64,000 bases of DNA. It comes from Pleurotus djamor (lineage: Eukaryota > Basidiomycota > Agaricomycetes > Agaricales > Pleurotaceae). This document shows, in pieces, positions 35,648-46,391 of this stretch. How positions within the stretch are numbered: position 1 is the first letter of the stretch; each line of letters opens with the position of its first letter. Made by a program: the position numbers and the translations under genes. Under the pieces are notes generated by a model that was given only the letters and a program-made list of their open reading frames with translations, was not told the origin of the DNA and did not search any database. The stretch covers positions 59,880 through 123,879 of the forward strand of contig JAPEVF010000072.1 in the NCBI GenBank assembly GCA_029747585.1. Reading direction: 5' to 3'.

Positions 35648-37080
35648 TCATAGATAGATCCTTCGAAGATCAGTCGGGATGGTTATCCGTTTACATATCG
35701 GACAAAGTTTGGTTGAGCCCAAACACCGAAGCCAACATTCCCGGCAACATGTGTGCCAACAACCAGTTGATACGGTGGCTTCCTTGTACGCGTCCAAACA
35801 TATACGACATTGTGACGTCGTAGATAGTGCTTTGGATTCCTNGAAGCCCAAGTTCAGCACGTTGCAATTGAATGTAAGTACGAAAAGTCGTACCAGCTGT
35901 AAAATCTTCTGCTCCAACGCCGTAACNATTGCCGTTGTGTCTCCACTTCGTTTCGCNAGTGAGATAGACAAGTCCACCTCACTGGTGTCAACCACATCTA
36001 TCGGNTCATCTTCCCCTTTCCCGGNGNGAAGNCCNTGATCAGAGGGNGTGNCACTCCGGCCGCCTTCACGATCTTCAGAGCTCTCCTCCTCCTCCTCTTC
36101 CATCGCCACCGGATTGATTGGGAGGATATCGCGCTCAGTAAATTGGGCTGATCCAAATATGACAGCGTCATCACCGTCGATGTCTATTTCGTCATCAACG
36201 TCTTCATGGGCGCGATTGCGCACGTTGAAGCCAGCACCTATTCGANGGNATTGAGCGACGGGGCCGAAGNAGNGATTCTAGATTCATACCTTGCANGCCT
36301 GATATGTTTCCAATNCTGCCGCCGTCCCCCTCNAAAGCATCGCGACTATTGCTTGGCCCAGCTTCTGGATAGGAATTTGCGCTCAATCGGATTGCTTCGT
36401 TCGCAAGACACGCGTCGACATGTGCTTGAATTACATCCTCGTCGCCGAGTTGTGACTTCAAGCAAACCGGGCACACAGTAGCTTCGTCCCATACNGGCTC
36501 AAATTTAGGCTCATCCTCTTCCCGTGCCATATCACGAAACCTCGCATGTCGTTGTTTTCGGTGCCGTTTGACAGCCAGTATAGTCTTGTTCGTCAACTCC
36601 AAGATATCAGCAGCAGCAGAAGTNCTCCGNGAATTCTTTGCGCTCATGCTTTTNCGAGCNCGAGCTGCAGAACGACGCGTCCTGATCNNGCAANGTCNNC
36701 NNNTGATCCAAAGNAACTCGTACGACCANGACTCACCCCTCTTGAACATCGAATTCTACACTCGTACTCGATCCTATGCCNTTGATGATGATCTCCACGC
36801 GTTCAGCTTCTAGCTCAGAGTGTGCCGCGAGTAGGCGTATAGGTATTTGTTCTTCACAGACNGGNCATTTCCTCGTTTCAGCGCGCTTNCCTANGATTGG
36901 CAGTGTTACCGNCGGTTCACCANAGACACATNGATNAGGCNCAAACGCACGTACGCTTCTTCAANACNGGNTGTGATACTGGTTCAACAGACGAGGGTGG
37001 TGAAAGGCTGCTCTCNTCCTCTTCCTCCTTCTCAGCNCGTTTNTTNCCCCTAGTTCCNNNTNNNGACACGTGAGNTNCAG
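35648..37080 (-). CDS. RNF220-like E3 ubiquitin ligase, RING finger at C-terminus
   Basis: The last exon ends in a RING: CRICLDAYKEATVSTGCWH, CCRECWLRCLG, KLCPICKRITIPTDLRRIYL. The terminal DLRRIYL is the ending typical of RNF220-family ligases. Upstream are an acidic region, then WDEATVCPVCLKSQLGDED with IQAHVDACL (a C2HC-type zinc knuckle), and near 36850 a further CEEQIPIRLLAAHSELEAER module. This order of N-terminal C2H/C knuckles then C-terminal RING supports the call. Such ligases transfer ubiquitin to nuclear or cytosolic substrates; no target is apparent. The 5' end is masked by many Ns at 36640-37100, so the start is only placed approximately. Confidence 0.78.
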
Positions 37081-37416
37081 NGNATGATAGAGGNGNGNGA
37101 ATATTCACTTTGCAAGTCGAGAATATGCCATTTATACCGTTATAAAATCCACGTAAAATGCGATTTGGCGTGAAGAAGAGGATAGTGGGGTTTCCTGGCG
37201 CGAAAGGGGACCTTCGATAATGGATGAGGGGAAGGGGACAAGGATGTGGATGACGGCCCGGAATAGGAAATGATCGTANGCGCCCATNATCTTGCNCAAN
37301 AACTACNATACGNGTNTGGTCGATAACGAACAATTTCCGTACATCTACGGGACCGCCAGGTCAGGNCATGCCCAGAATANNTNNGCCCTAGCNGNAGCTA
37401 ATTTNAAGNTNCAGCC

Positions 37417-38330
37417 ATGAATAGCGAAGAAGAGACGTACATCTTGCTCCTGCTTTCCGACAGTAATCTTCCCACTGGTTCATTTGTCGCGTCTGCTGGC
37501 CTGGAATCTTACATGACCCACGGATTCCCCGCTGAACCCAGTAGTCGGTCTGGGGACAACATTACGACCACCTTCCTTCANGATAGCCTCGAAACATATG
37601 CACGTTCAGCNTTACCCTTCGTTTCCGACACTCATCGAGCTTTCGACAACTTTAGANCTTTCTTGGATGGATCCACTGCCGATGATGAGGCAACACAGTC
37701 TAAAGAAAAGGAAGTGATAGACACGCTCTCTCGACTGGACCAGTTATACCATGCTATGACCCTCAATCACGTCGCAAGGCGTGCTTCTACTGCGCAGGGT
37801 GTTGCTCTACTTTCTCTATATTCCAAAGGATTCTCTCGGCCACCCTCATTGAAAGCCACGCCCGACGCGATCGAAGCGCATCGTGCGAAAGCAACGAGCA
37901 GGGTTATCGACCGGTTCAAGACAATTATCCGAAGGGAGGAAACGGAAGGGCATTTACCCATTTGCTGGGGACTGCTAACGGCAGCCCTCAGACTATCGTT
38001 AGGTTAGCGCTTCTCTTCTCTGTCTTGATCGCCGTTGTTGATAGTCTCGAAGCGAGATCGCAGTACCTGCATCTTTTCCTGCATGCTCGTGGTCTCCTGT
38101 CTGCGTCGGTTAGGCTGAACGCTATAGGTCCGTACGGAGCCCAGCAACTCCTGTTGCATGTCGTCCGACCGCTTGTTGAAGCCGAGACCTCCCGTTGCAA
38201 AACGTTGAAAACCGGGATTTTAGACGAGTCCTTTGATGAGGTGAACTCTGGTCCGGCGACTACCTGGCCATTGGGTGAGATACTCGCGGTGCGGCACGAC
38301 TTGCAGCACTCTAGAATCTTCAATAGTTAG
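37417..38330 (+). CDS. Urease accessory protein UreF
   Basis: Two exons, 37417-38002 and 38053-38330, are joined by a GT...AG intron within LRLSL|ARSQYLHLF. Conserved UreF features are present: LLLLSDSNLPTGSFVASAGL near the start with ESYMTHG, a central RLDQLYHAM-type helix, GHLPICWGLLTAAL, and YLHLFLHARGLLSASVRLNA near the end. UreF acts with UreD/H and UreG to load nickel into apo-urease in the cytosol. No other urease gene is in the window, as usual in fungi, where these genes are unlinked. Confidence 0.93.
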
Positions 38331-38586
38331 TACAGAATGTAATAGAGTACGATAAAAACCAGGCGTCTATCTTATCAGCGGCACGGAGCTCACCGGCCCT
38401 CCTTGCACCCGGTAAGTAATCTGTTGAGGTTCCAGCCTCTGTTCTACACTACGTATATCATCAACCCGCAACCATCCATCCCCAGCCTATATTTTGCGGC
38501 GCTTGAGGCTACTCGACTGCGACTGAATTCAAGAATCCCTCCTTTCCTTCACTTTTTGGCCTTGGCATCACCGCCCTAGAATACAG

Positions 38587-40755
38587 ATGCAGGGCACCAC
38601 CACACGGAGACTAATCTCAACTTCTTCCTTACCACGACATGCCGTGGCTCGGGCAAACGGTGTCCAGTTCGCTTGGAAGGTCCAGCTGTCCTCTTTGGCG
38701 AAGGCATCGACGGCTGGACGTACTACAAACCATTCACAAGCCTTCAATTCATCGCTAGCGACGGAATCATCGTTGTCTAGCAGTTCAAATCCCCTCCCGT
38801 CTTCACTATTGAAGCAAAGCCAGAGTAGTTCCGAGGAGCATCATACGAATATATATAGAGGTGTGTGGCTGAACCATCTGAATCCAGCACATTCGTCTTA
38901 CTTGGTGGCAGAGGATTCAAGTACCCCTTTGGCCCGTTACCATCGGCTCGTCGAATCTGGCATTCTACGTGGCGACGATCACCAGAAGCGCATCATTGGA
39001 AAGCTACAACGACTACACAACCAACTTCTTACCTATGACCCACCAATAATTGCCAAGCCCGCGGAGAGCAACTCTATAGTCCGTCTCTTTCCTTTGAAGT
39101 TCGATTCGTACTTTTCTGACGGTTCTGTCAAGTTTTCTCGAATATTTGCCCGTAATGAACCCGAAATGGAGTCCCCTCCGCCTAATATGCCCAAAGGCCT
39201 CTATCTATATGGCGACGTTGGCACGGGCAAGACAATGCTCATGGACCTATTTTATCAGACACTTCCCTCAACTATGACGCGTAAACGTCGCGTTCATTTT
39301 CATGCATTCATGATAGACGTTCACAAGAGAGTGCACGAAGCAAAGAAGGCTATGGGCTACCATGGAGGCGATCCAATATTGCCCGTCGCTCGCGATCTTG
39401 CCAACGAGGCATCCGTTCTGTGTTTTGACGAGTTTCAAGTAGGCACGAGTCCTTGACCGAGGTCCACCTAGTTACCCAAATTCCCCTTTTCTTAAGGTCA
39501 CTGACATCGCCGATGCCATGATTCTACGCCGCCTACTAGAACACCTTCAGAAATTCGGGGTCGTGATGGTCATGACTTCCAAGTGAGCACCAAAATGTTA
39601 TACAACTGTATATTCTTTGGTGCTTAATACCTAGTATAGTCGCCACCCGGATGAACTATATAAGAATGGCATCCAGAGGTCGAGTTTCGTTCCAGCTATT
39701 GAGCTACTCAAGACTCAGTTCGAGGTGACCGACCTTGACTCGGGTACAGGTAAGGTTTCTCGTTTCTCTACCCTGTGTAACACTCTGACAACCTCCAATG
39801 CATGTCAGATTATCGACGTATCCCCAGAGCGCTTTCTAAAGTCTACTACGACCCGTTGAACGAAGACACCGATACAGCCATCCAACAAATATTTGATCAG
39901 TTCACTTCTGAAAAGAGCGATCCTCCAATCAAAGACCGGCCCTTGAAAATTTGGGGGAGAACCCTATTGGTCCCAAAGAGTACCAGTAACGTCGCCTGGT
40001 TTGAGTTCGACAAATTGTGTGGGCAGCCTCTCAGCGCTGCTGATTACATCGAAGTTGCCCGGGTTTTCGAGACGGTCTTCGTCGTCGGCATTCCGAAAAT
40101 GGGTTTAAGCCAGAAGGATATGGTATGTTTAAAGTTCGCGGCAACATGTGTGGCGCTGATATGCTTTGAAGGCACGCAGATTCATCACCTTCATCGATGG
40201 TACGTGATGCCTTGCCACTTTTTATTAAGTCACGCGGCTCACCTTCGATTGTTTTAGCTTGTTACGAGAGCAAGGTGAGATAAAATCAGTTCTTTTTTCC
40301 CCTCCGTTAACATTCCTACCAATCGTAGACTCGATTATTTGTCACGTCGGAGGTACCAGTCACTCAGGTGTTTTCAGACGAGGCTCCAAGTGAGCAGGGT
40401 AAACCCATCTCCGATCATATGCGAAGCGTTATGGATGACTTGGTACGTCGTTCTTCCATCATGTCCATCTCTTCTCCTCGGCATTCCGTACACACTCGTC
40501 GACGCCGTGCTATTTATGATGAGAAGTCTCCGGTCCTCGGAGTACATCTTACGGCCGTTTCATCATCATTTCTCAATCACCCATCGATAACCCCGTTTCT
40601 GACGTACGCTTTTTATAAAGGGACTCACCAGTCAGGTTGTCGGTAGCAGCTCTATATTTACAGGTGAGGAAGAAGTTTTTGCTTTCGCCAGAGCATGTTC
40701 GCGGCTAGTGCAGATGGGGAGCAAAGAATGGGTTGAGATGTCCGGTCAGAGCTAA
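38587..40755 (+). CDS. AFG1: AFG1-like mitochondrial ATPase
   Basis: The N-terminus (MQGTTTRRLISTSSLPRHAV) is Arg/Ser-rich like a mitochondrial presequence. The AAA+-related core has Walker A LYGDVGTGKTMLMDLF (near 39215-39245), RVHFHAFMIDVHKRVHE, Walker B ASVLCFDEFQVTDIADAMIL (split by an intron at about 39438) and MVMTSNRHPDELYKNG with sensor-like Asn. Further exons give DYRRIPRALSKVYYDPL, WFEFDKLCGQPLSAADYIEV, RRFITFIDACYESKTRLFVT and an ending EEEVFAFARACSRLVQMGSK. This matches Afg1/LACE1, a matrix-side ATPase needed for turnover of cytochrome oxidase subunits. The stop TAA is 40753-40755. Confidence 0.93.
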
Positions 40756-41499
40756 ATGAATGCATTCACGCTCCGCGTGCAACCCACATCGATGTATCTA
40801 GTAATGATATACTTCATTTAAGGCAGTAGTTCTTCCCTCCGACTCCAAGGATGTCCCATATCGAAGTTTCTATGGGGATTTCATGCCCCCAGGTGCTCTG
40901 AGGCGTTAACTCAATGAATGCGAAGCACTGATATCCTATCCGGCGCTTGCGATTGGCTGAGACGCCAATCTCAGATGTGGCAAGAACCTTTTTGTAAGGC
41001 CCTGATCAGGTTAACTATTACCACCTAGAATGTCGTATGCATATTACGCGCTCAGGAAGGTTCTCGCCGATGCGATTGACTCTCCGTCACACCCTGGGTA
41101 CGTGCGTCGGATGCACATAATGTGCAATTATAAACTGCCGACACTCACGCAAGATGAACCTGAGACGGCCCCTTGCAAATTAGTGACCACAAATTCTCAG
41201 AGATGNCAGTTGGTTTCACAGGTACACTGACCCTTCGTGACTTTCGGGTGGGTTCTCGTGTGCACAGCGACCGTTTGTAGTTAAATTGTGAACTTTAAAG
41301 GATGTGATCATACAATTTTGCATCGCCACGATGAGTGTACATTCAGTCGTTTACTAAATTCATGATACAGGCCGGACCANGGATNGAANACAACAATGCA
41401 TGNAGATGCACCGTTTGGGNAAGACGTTGGTTCTGAAACTGGGGTGTTACACGGCGAAGACCGCGGCGGTCAGTGAGTGTNATTTNTCGGGGCAAAATA
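40756..41499. other. Intergenic region, no gene seen
   Basis: Short incidental open frames only (for example a 66-codon frame at 41030-41230 opening with MSYAYYALRKVLADA). No splice-consistent continuation and no family match. Ns occur from 41207. Confidence 0.4.
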
Positions 41500-43560
41500 T
41501 GTTCCATACGATNTATATTNAANGNAACGGCGCTTTCAAGCTGGAGGAANGGTTAAGAGCCNTGGGGACTTCAACAAATCACGTCGACTTACCCAGTTCC
41601 CAAGACGAAATTGCGTGACTCATTGGGGATGAAGGGGTTCCCTCTCCAAAGGAGGGCCCGACAATAGTCATATGGTCGTCATCCCGCAAGCTTCTTGGAT
41701 GATGGACAGTTCCCGGGGGGATGAAGGTGGGGTAGGCGGCCGCAAGGAAGGAGAGTTGTTGGAATGATATGACTCGTTGTGTCCGAGGACGTAACCACAT
41801 ACTGGGCGCGGTGTTGGAGCAGGAAGTGGCGTAGAGGGGACTCTGACGTGGGCTGTTGAAGNGATAGCAGTCCTGTGGCTGTTTCAACGATGCTTTTATC
41901 CGGTACAAATATATTGNAACTTGCCTTTTCTNAACNNGANNGCCAATCGCAAACCTCAGCNACACGGGGAAGTGAAGAGANAATGTAATTTCGGTGTTAG
42001 AACTGTGACATGTGTTGCAGAAGCTCAAAGCAACCTTCCAGATATGTCGTNTTTTGTGAGGAGTGGAATCGAACGAACCGCGAGAGCCACATCATGGAAN
42101 GTTTCCGTGAAGGTCGACTTCCTGATATACATAGCAGANACTTCGAGCCCTTCTTCAGCTTAAGGAAGGAAANCCATGTTTCATTCCGGATGATTTCAAC
42201 AGCTGCGGGTCTCCAAACCTCATGGTCAGGCGNGGGTNAAGCATGGGAAGGAACAGTAGGTCTTGGGGATGCATGCACTTCCCGTCAAACAGGATCCCCG
42301 ACGCCGTGCTGTGATCTGTCCGTAAGATGGACTGATAGGTGCTCAAGATCGAGCAAAAGTGAACACCAACAACCTGAAAGGGGAAAAGGATATTAAAAAG
42401 ACGAGAAGAAAGAGGAAATCCTTTAAATACACTTGCCGGCATCTCGTTTCTCGTGAGAAGGGTGCTAAGAGTCGCTGAGGGTCACGGAAGCCTGCTGTGA
42501 CGGCGTGGTAGACTCTGGGTCATGCCTTTCATAGATTTCAATGGGTAGAAAGGTCGAGTCCAGACAAGGTCTCGAACAACACTTGCCTAATTTGGGGACT
42601 AATGGTCCACGTTTGGTGATTGAGCGGGAGATCCCAGCAGCGCCAGCGGGCACGATCGAGCAGGGCGATAGTGTAGAATGCCTACCTAGCAAGGTATGCG
42701 AGCCCATGTCAAGAAAATCTGTTGGCGCGATTGGAAAGGCTCCACCTTCGAAATTCATATCCACAAACACTNGGGTCCTTCACTTCACGAGGAACAAGTA
42801 CGTTATTTCGGAAGCCGGATGCCTGTCAGCCAGTGCAGATATCCAGTCGGTTATGCTGGTTGCGGCTGTGTAGTTTGTGTGCGGCGCTGGGTGTTTTGGC
42901 TTCGAAAAACAAATACGCAGGCTTGCATGCTCCGCTGCACAAGTTTTTTCCGATTAGATACATTAAGTGTTTGGCAGAAGAATCTCTTACCCACCTATGC
43001 AGTAATGATCATCAGCCGCATTACGAACGCGGAACACGCCACAAGNGATCAGGAGCGTTGGGCCTTGGAATACCTACCTATAATTTACCTCGGGCATCTG
43101 CGACAGCAAGTGTATCAGTCGGGGTAGAAACGAGAGAAATACGCGTTGTGAACTTGCATTCAAGTCATCCACTGGTGACCAGTCCTGTCTCGGCTTGAGA
43201 TGCGACCCGTGGACAACTTCTTGTCAATTAAAATCTCAGCCGGCACCCCATGTCGTAAGGCGGTCCGTTCGAGTGGAGGAGCATGTCAGAATGCACGTAC
43301 GTACCTCAAAATTGATATCGTTGATACTAATACCATTGAGACGGCGATCAAGGCTGAACGTGTCCTTACTGCCCGAGATGACGTTGGACCTCAGGAATAT
43401 AAATGACGTATATTCCGGCCGTAGATACATTCTGAGGGCTCAGTGTCGTAGTTCATGGAGACTTGGAGGGAACTATGGCGNCACAGTATCGGGATTACTC
43501 GTCTTGCGAGCTACCGGCGAGAAGGAGAGCTGAGTCAAGAGTTTCTCTGGGAGTCGTGCT
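41500..43560 (-). pseudogene. Possible unrecognised or decayed multi-exon gene
   Basis: Several minus-strand stretches look like exons but do not assemble cleanly. These include one near 43430-43310 (NVISGSKDTFSLDRRLNGIS, INDINFE ending at a GTACGT donor), one at about 43225-43095 (HLKPRQDWSPVDDLNASSQR), one at about 42770-42680 (FVDMNFEGGAFPIAPTDFLD), one around 42510-42200 (VVGVHFCSILSTYQSILRTD, ILFDGKCMHPQDLLFLPML) crossing a good intron at about 42433-42379, and one at 41820-41579. Frames change between them, Ns are frequent, and no family was recognised. It could be a real gene with unread introns or a degraded copy. Treat it as unproven. Confidence 0.3.
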
Positions 43561-44013
43561 TAGAACTGAGATGTAGACAGATCTGTGATACAGAGTAAGT
43601 AGTGAGTGCCTTGAAATTGGGTGAAATTCAAGTATGCAGAGTTTGTCCTCGAGTCGCGTTGGATCGTAGCGATCAAAGCGCCATGCTCAGGGTCAGGCAC
43701 ACCATTTGCTGAGATAGGGGAGAGCGTTGTCAGTTAGGAGACCGACCAAGTCCTCTCGATCTCCCGTTTAACTCCCCATCATCTGATGCTTCATCTACTG
43801 GACTACTCATGCATATCAAGATTCATCCATGGCATCACGAACACCGAGCTTCTCTACCCACTCCATGACATGTCTTTCACTCCACCATCGAATTACCTCG
43901 TTGCTCGCTCCTCAGCGGTCCTGTAGAGGATTTCGATGGAAACGTCTCCCAATCCTCATCGCCACCGAAGAGAAAAAAACATAGGATGACGGTAGGATAT
44001 GCTCACGAAAACA
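43561..44013. other. Upstream region of hydrophobin 2
   Basis: Non-coding sequence leading to the hydrophobin 2 core promoter; no coding exon seen. Confidence 0.45.
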
Positions 44014-44020
44014 TATAAAA
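44014..44020 (+). promoter_or_regulatory. TATA box of hydrophobin 2
   Basis: TATAAAA lies about 95 bases upstream of the ATG at 44115, matching the spacing in the hydrophobin 1 gene. Confidence 0.6.
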
Positions 44021-44114
44021 GGCGGTCAAGACGAACCCTTTTCTCTCCAGTCAGCGATACACATCTGCCTTTGACTACTCTGCTACTTCAACCTCGCTCT
44101 CAACCTCTCTAAGC

Positions 44115-44585
44115 ATGTTCTTCAACCCTGCATTAGTCGTCGCCGCTATTGCCACCCTTGCGGTCGCCACACCTGCCCAACGCAGGAACGAGCCAGCATC
44201 CAGTTGCGCTACAGACAAACTTCAGTGCTGCAACAGCGTCCAAGACTCCAAGTCCAGCGTAGTCAGCGTGCTCTTTGCCCTGTTGGGGATCAATGCTCAA
44301 GGTGTCACCGGCCAAGTTGGTGTTACCTGTTCCCCCATCACTGTCATCGGAGCAGGGAGTGCTGCATGGTAAGTGTTTGACTATTTTCCATCCCACGAGT
44401 GATAACTCACCTCTCTGCTTCTAGTAATGCACAAACCGTCTGCTGCGACAACAACACTTTCAGTGAGATCTTTTCAATAATCATCTGAACATCCTGCTTT
44501 CCTGACCTTGAAAATTTACTGATGCGGCTTGCCTACAGATGGCGTCGTCAGCTTGGGTTGTTCCCCCGTAAACTTGAGCCTCTAA
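44115..44585 (+). CDS. Class I hydrophobin 2
   Basis: Three exons, 44115-44368, 44425-44462 and 44539-44585, have the same intron positions as the copy at 34605-35058. A signal peptide ([20 protein letters not shown]) is followed by the eight-cysteine pattern: [36 protein letters not shown] and LGCSPVNLSL. It should be secreted and self-assemble at hydrophobic-hydrophilic interfaces on hyphae. The two genes are in opposite orientation about 9 kb apart, pointing outward from the interval between them, and share nearly identical leaders. Confidence 0.95.
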
Positions 44586-45165
44586 GCTTAGAGCTCAAAT
44601 ATCAAGTCGAAGAAGTGAATGATGGTGATTTCCGGCGGACTCTATTCTCCGTTGGACTCCCCCGGCTTTCTGTAAATACACAACGTGTTTTCTGATACGA
44701 AGAATGAATGATCTGTCATGTGTGCTATCAGGCTATAACTTTACTTCACTCAAGGTGACATGAAAATCGGCAGTGAGCTTCGAGTGCTTGCAGACTTCTC
44801 CACTAGTGGGCATGGGAACCGATTGAAAAAATTGCCACGGGGATTCATATATAGCATTGAGGCGAAATCGAGCGATACGTGCGTGCTGGTTCTAGGAGCC
44901 TGGGTTGAGCTATTCCCATCATGCCGCCGAGGCCGTCAACTAAGATGACGATGTGAGTGGGTTTTTTCGGCAAGCCCATCTTGGTGCCAAAGATCTGAGC
45001 GACGAATATAGGAGCAGAGTCAGGGGCGCCCACCATGATCCATGGATGATTGAAGCTCGAGCGATCCGTAAGTAACAGAGTCGATCATCGATCATATTGA
45101 AATTGTTCCAGTTAACATAGATATTGGTTTCGCAGTACAAGGTATTATCTTCCATCCCTCCACAT
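44586..45165. other. Intergenic region between hydrophobin 2 and RTC3
   Basis: The interval lies between two convergent stops. Only incidental open frames; likely 3' UTRs. Confidence 0.45.
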
Positions 45166-45750
45166 TTAGTGTTTGCCACCGTTCTTCGCGTAAACACCTC
45201 GAGCATCGTTCTTCGAGTTGAACTTCGAACTGTGTATCGAGTCCGAGGCTTGCAGGATTCCGTTCTTCAATACAAACAAGACAGCTTCATCGGCATTGCT
45301 AGAGCCACAAACGGACTCGCGTTGCTGCTTCGATGCTTCCCCTAAGATACCCTGGCTACCTTGGTTGGAGAAGAAGACCTTGTACGCTAACAGGACCTTT
45401 AGATATAAAGGACAAAGGGACCCCGAGATGAAGAGAAACTCACAGTCGACAACTTCAACAAGGGGGATAGTGCTACAAAGGGAGTGAGTTATATGGTGAA
45501 AGGTGAGGTAGTCCGTTGCGATATTTACGTATCTAGAACCAACGGGTGAGTGGCAGACCCTGTGTGCGATCGAAGTGCTACTTACCACCATCTTTCCATT
45601 TCTTGAACTATATATCCGCTGTCTCGTAAATGGGTTTGCACACGATATGAATTACGGCGCACGCACTTCGACAGGGTTCACAAGGACGGTGTATTCGTCG
45701 GTTGACTGTGTATCGGGCTTGTAGATGACTTTGGTTACACTTGCAGGCAT
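45166..45750 (-). CDS. SBDS N-terminal domain protein, RTC3-like
   Basis: Minus-strand exons join as MPASVTKVIYKPDTQSTDEY, TVLVNPVE, then FKKWKDG, then STIPLVEVVDC-like sequence, then LAYKVFFSNQGSQGILGEAS, KQQRESVCG, EAVLFVLKNGILQASDSIHS and SKFNSKNDARG, ending GGKH. The order (charged beta-strand, KWKDG, VEVVD, FFSNQGSQGILG, KQQ, FVLKNGxxQ) matches small single-domain proteins related to the N-terminal domain of the ribosome maturation factor SBDS/Sdo1, represented by yeast RTC3 (YHR087W). Yeast RTC3 has been linked to RNA metabolism and stress resistance; the exact role is unclear. The start at 45750 is supported by a TATA box 81 bases upstream. Confidence 0.85.
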
Positions 45751-45830
45751 GTTAGAAAGAGGCCGTTGGTTCAAAAGTGCGTCGATGGTGTTAGATTGTA
45801 ATAAAGAGTGGCCTGTGCACAGATAGTACG

Positions 45831-45837
45831 CTTTATA
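45831..45837 (-). promoter_or_regulatory. TATA box of the RTC3-like gene
   Basis: TATAAAG on the minus strand, 81 bases upstream of the ATG at 45750. Confidence 0.5.
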
Positions 45838-46391
45838 CCCTCCGGTCTGCTGACTGGGTTCGGTACCGTGTCTTCACACTCCGCTTCATTTTCCGAAAGG
45901 CTTACCGAGGCGCCGCCAAGTCGGAGTAGTTAGCACAACCAAGGCTCGGCTATCGCCGCCTTGACGTCACGCGACGAGAAGTATTTCCTCACGAAACGGA
46001 CGCGTCAATAAAAGAGACAGGCGCGCCTAGGTCACGGCAAGAACAAAAGCGGTCTGGAACTGCGTATAGCGAAACAATACAAGGTAGTAGATCCTTCTGG
46101 AAAAAGAGGGACATCCACCCCGATGTTCGATAGAAACTTGGGCGGAGGGTTTGTGGTGGTGGTTCCGCTCACCAATCAAAGCCATCGTTCAGCACGTTCA
46201 ACAGTGACCGCGACCCCTATCAGGGCAAAGCGGCTGATCCATGGTCGTTCCATCCGAGGCGAGCTGTGGACGAACGCCTTCCTTTTATATCCTCCTCGTC
46301 CAAATATGGATGCATTCGCTCATGAAGCCCTCGAGCACTCAGGAAGTAACTTGCATCTAATAATATCACAAAAGGAGTAGGTTAGTTCGGT
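45838..46391. other. Upstream region of RTC3-like gene and 3' region of MLH3
   Basis: No conserved coding exon. An 85-codon frame at 46123-46380 on the plus strand has no recognisable match and is probably incidental. Confidence 0.45.

Noticed and set aside
34605..44585. Transposon or large inverted repeat linking the two hydrophobins
   Set aside because: Similarity is limited to the hydrophobin genes and their leaders; no terminal repeats or transposase found between.
46123..46380. 85-codon plus-strand frame between RTC3 and MLH3
   Set aside because: No recognisable family and it overlaps the region expected for the MLH3 3' end; probably incidental.
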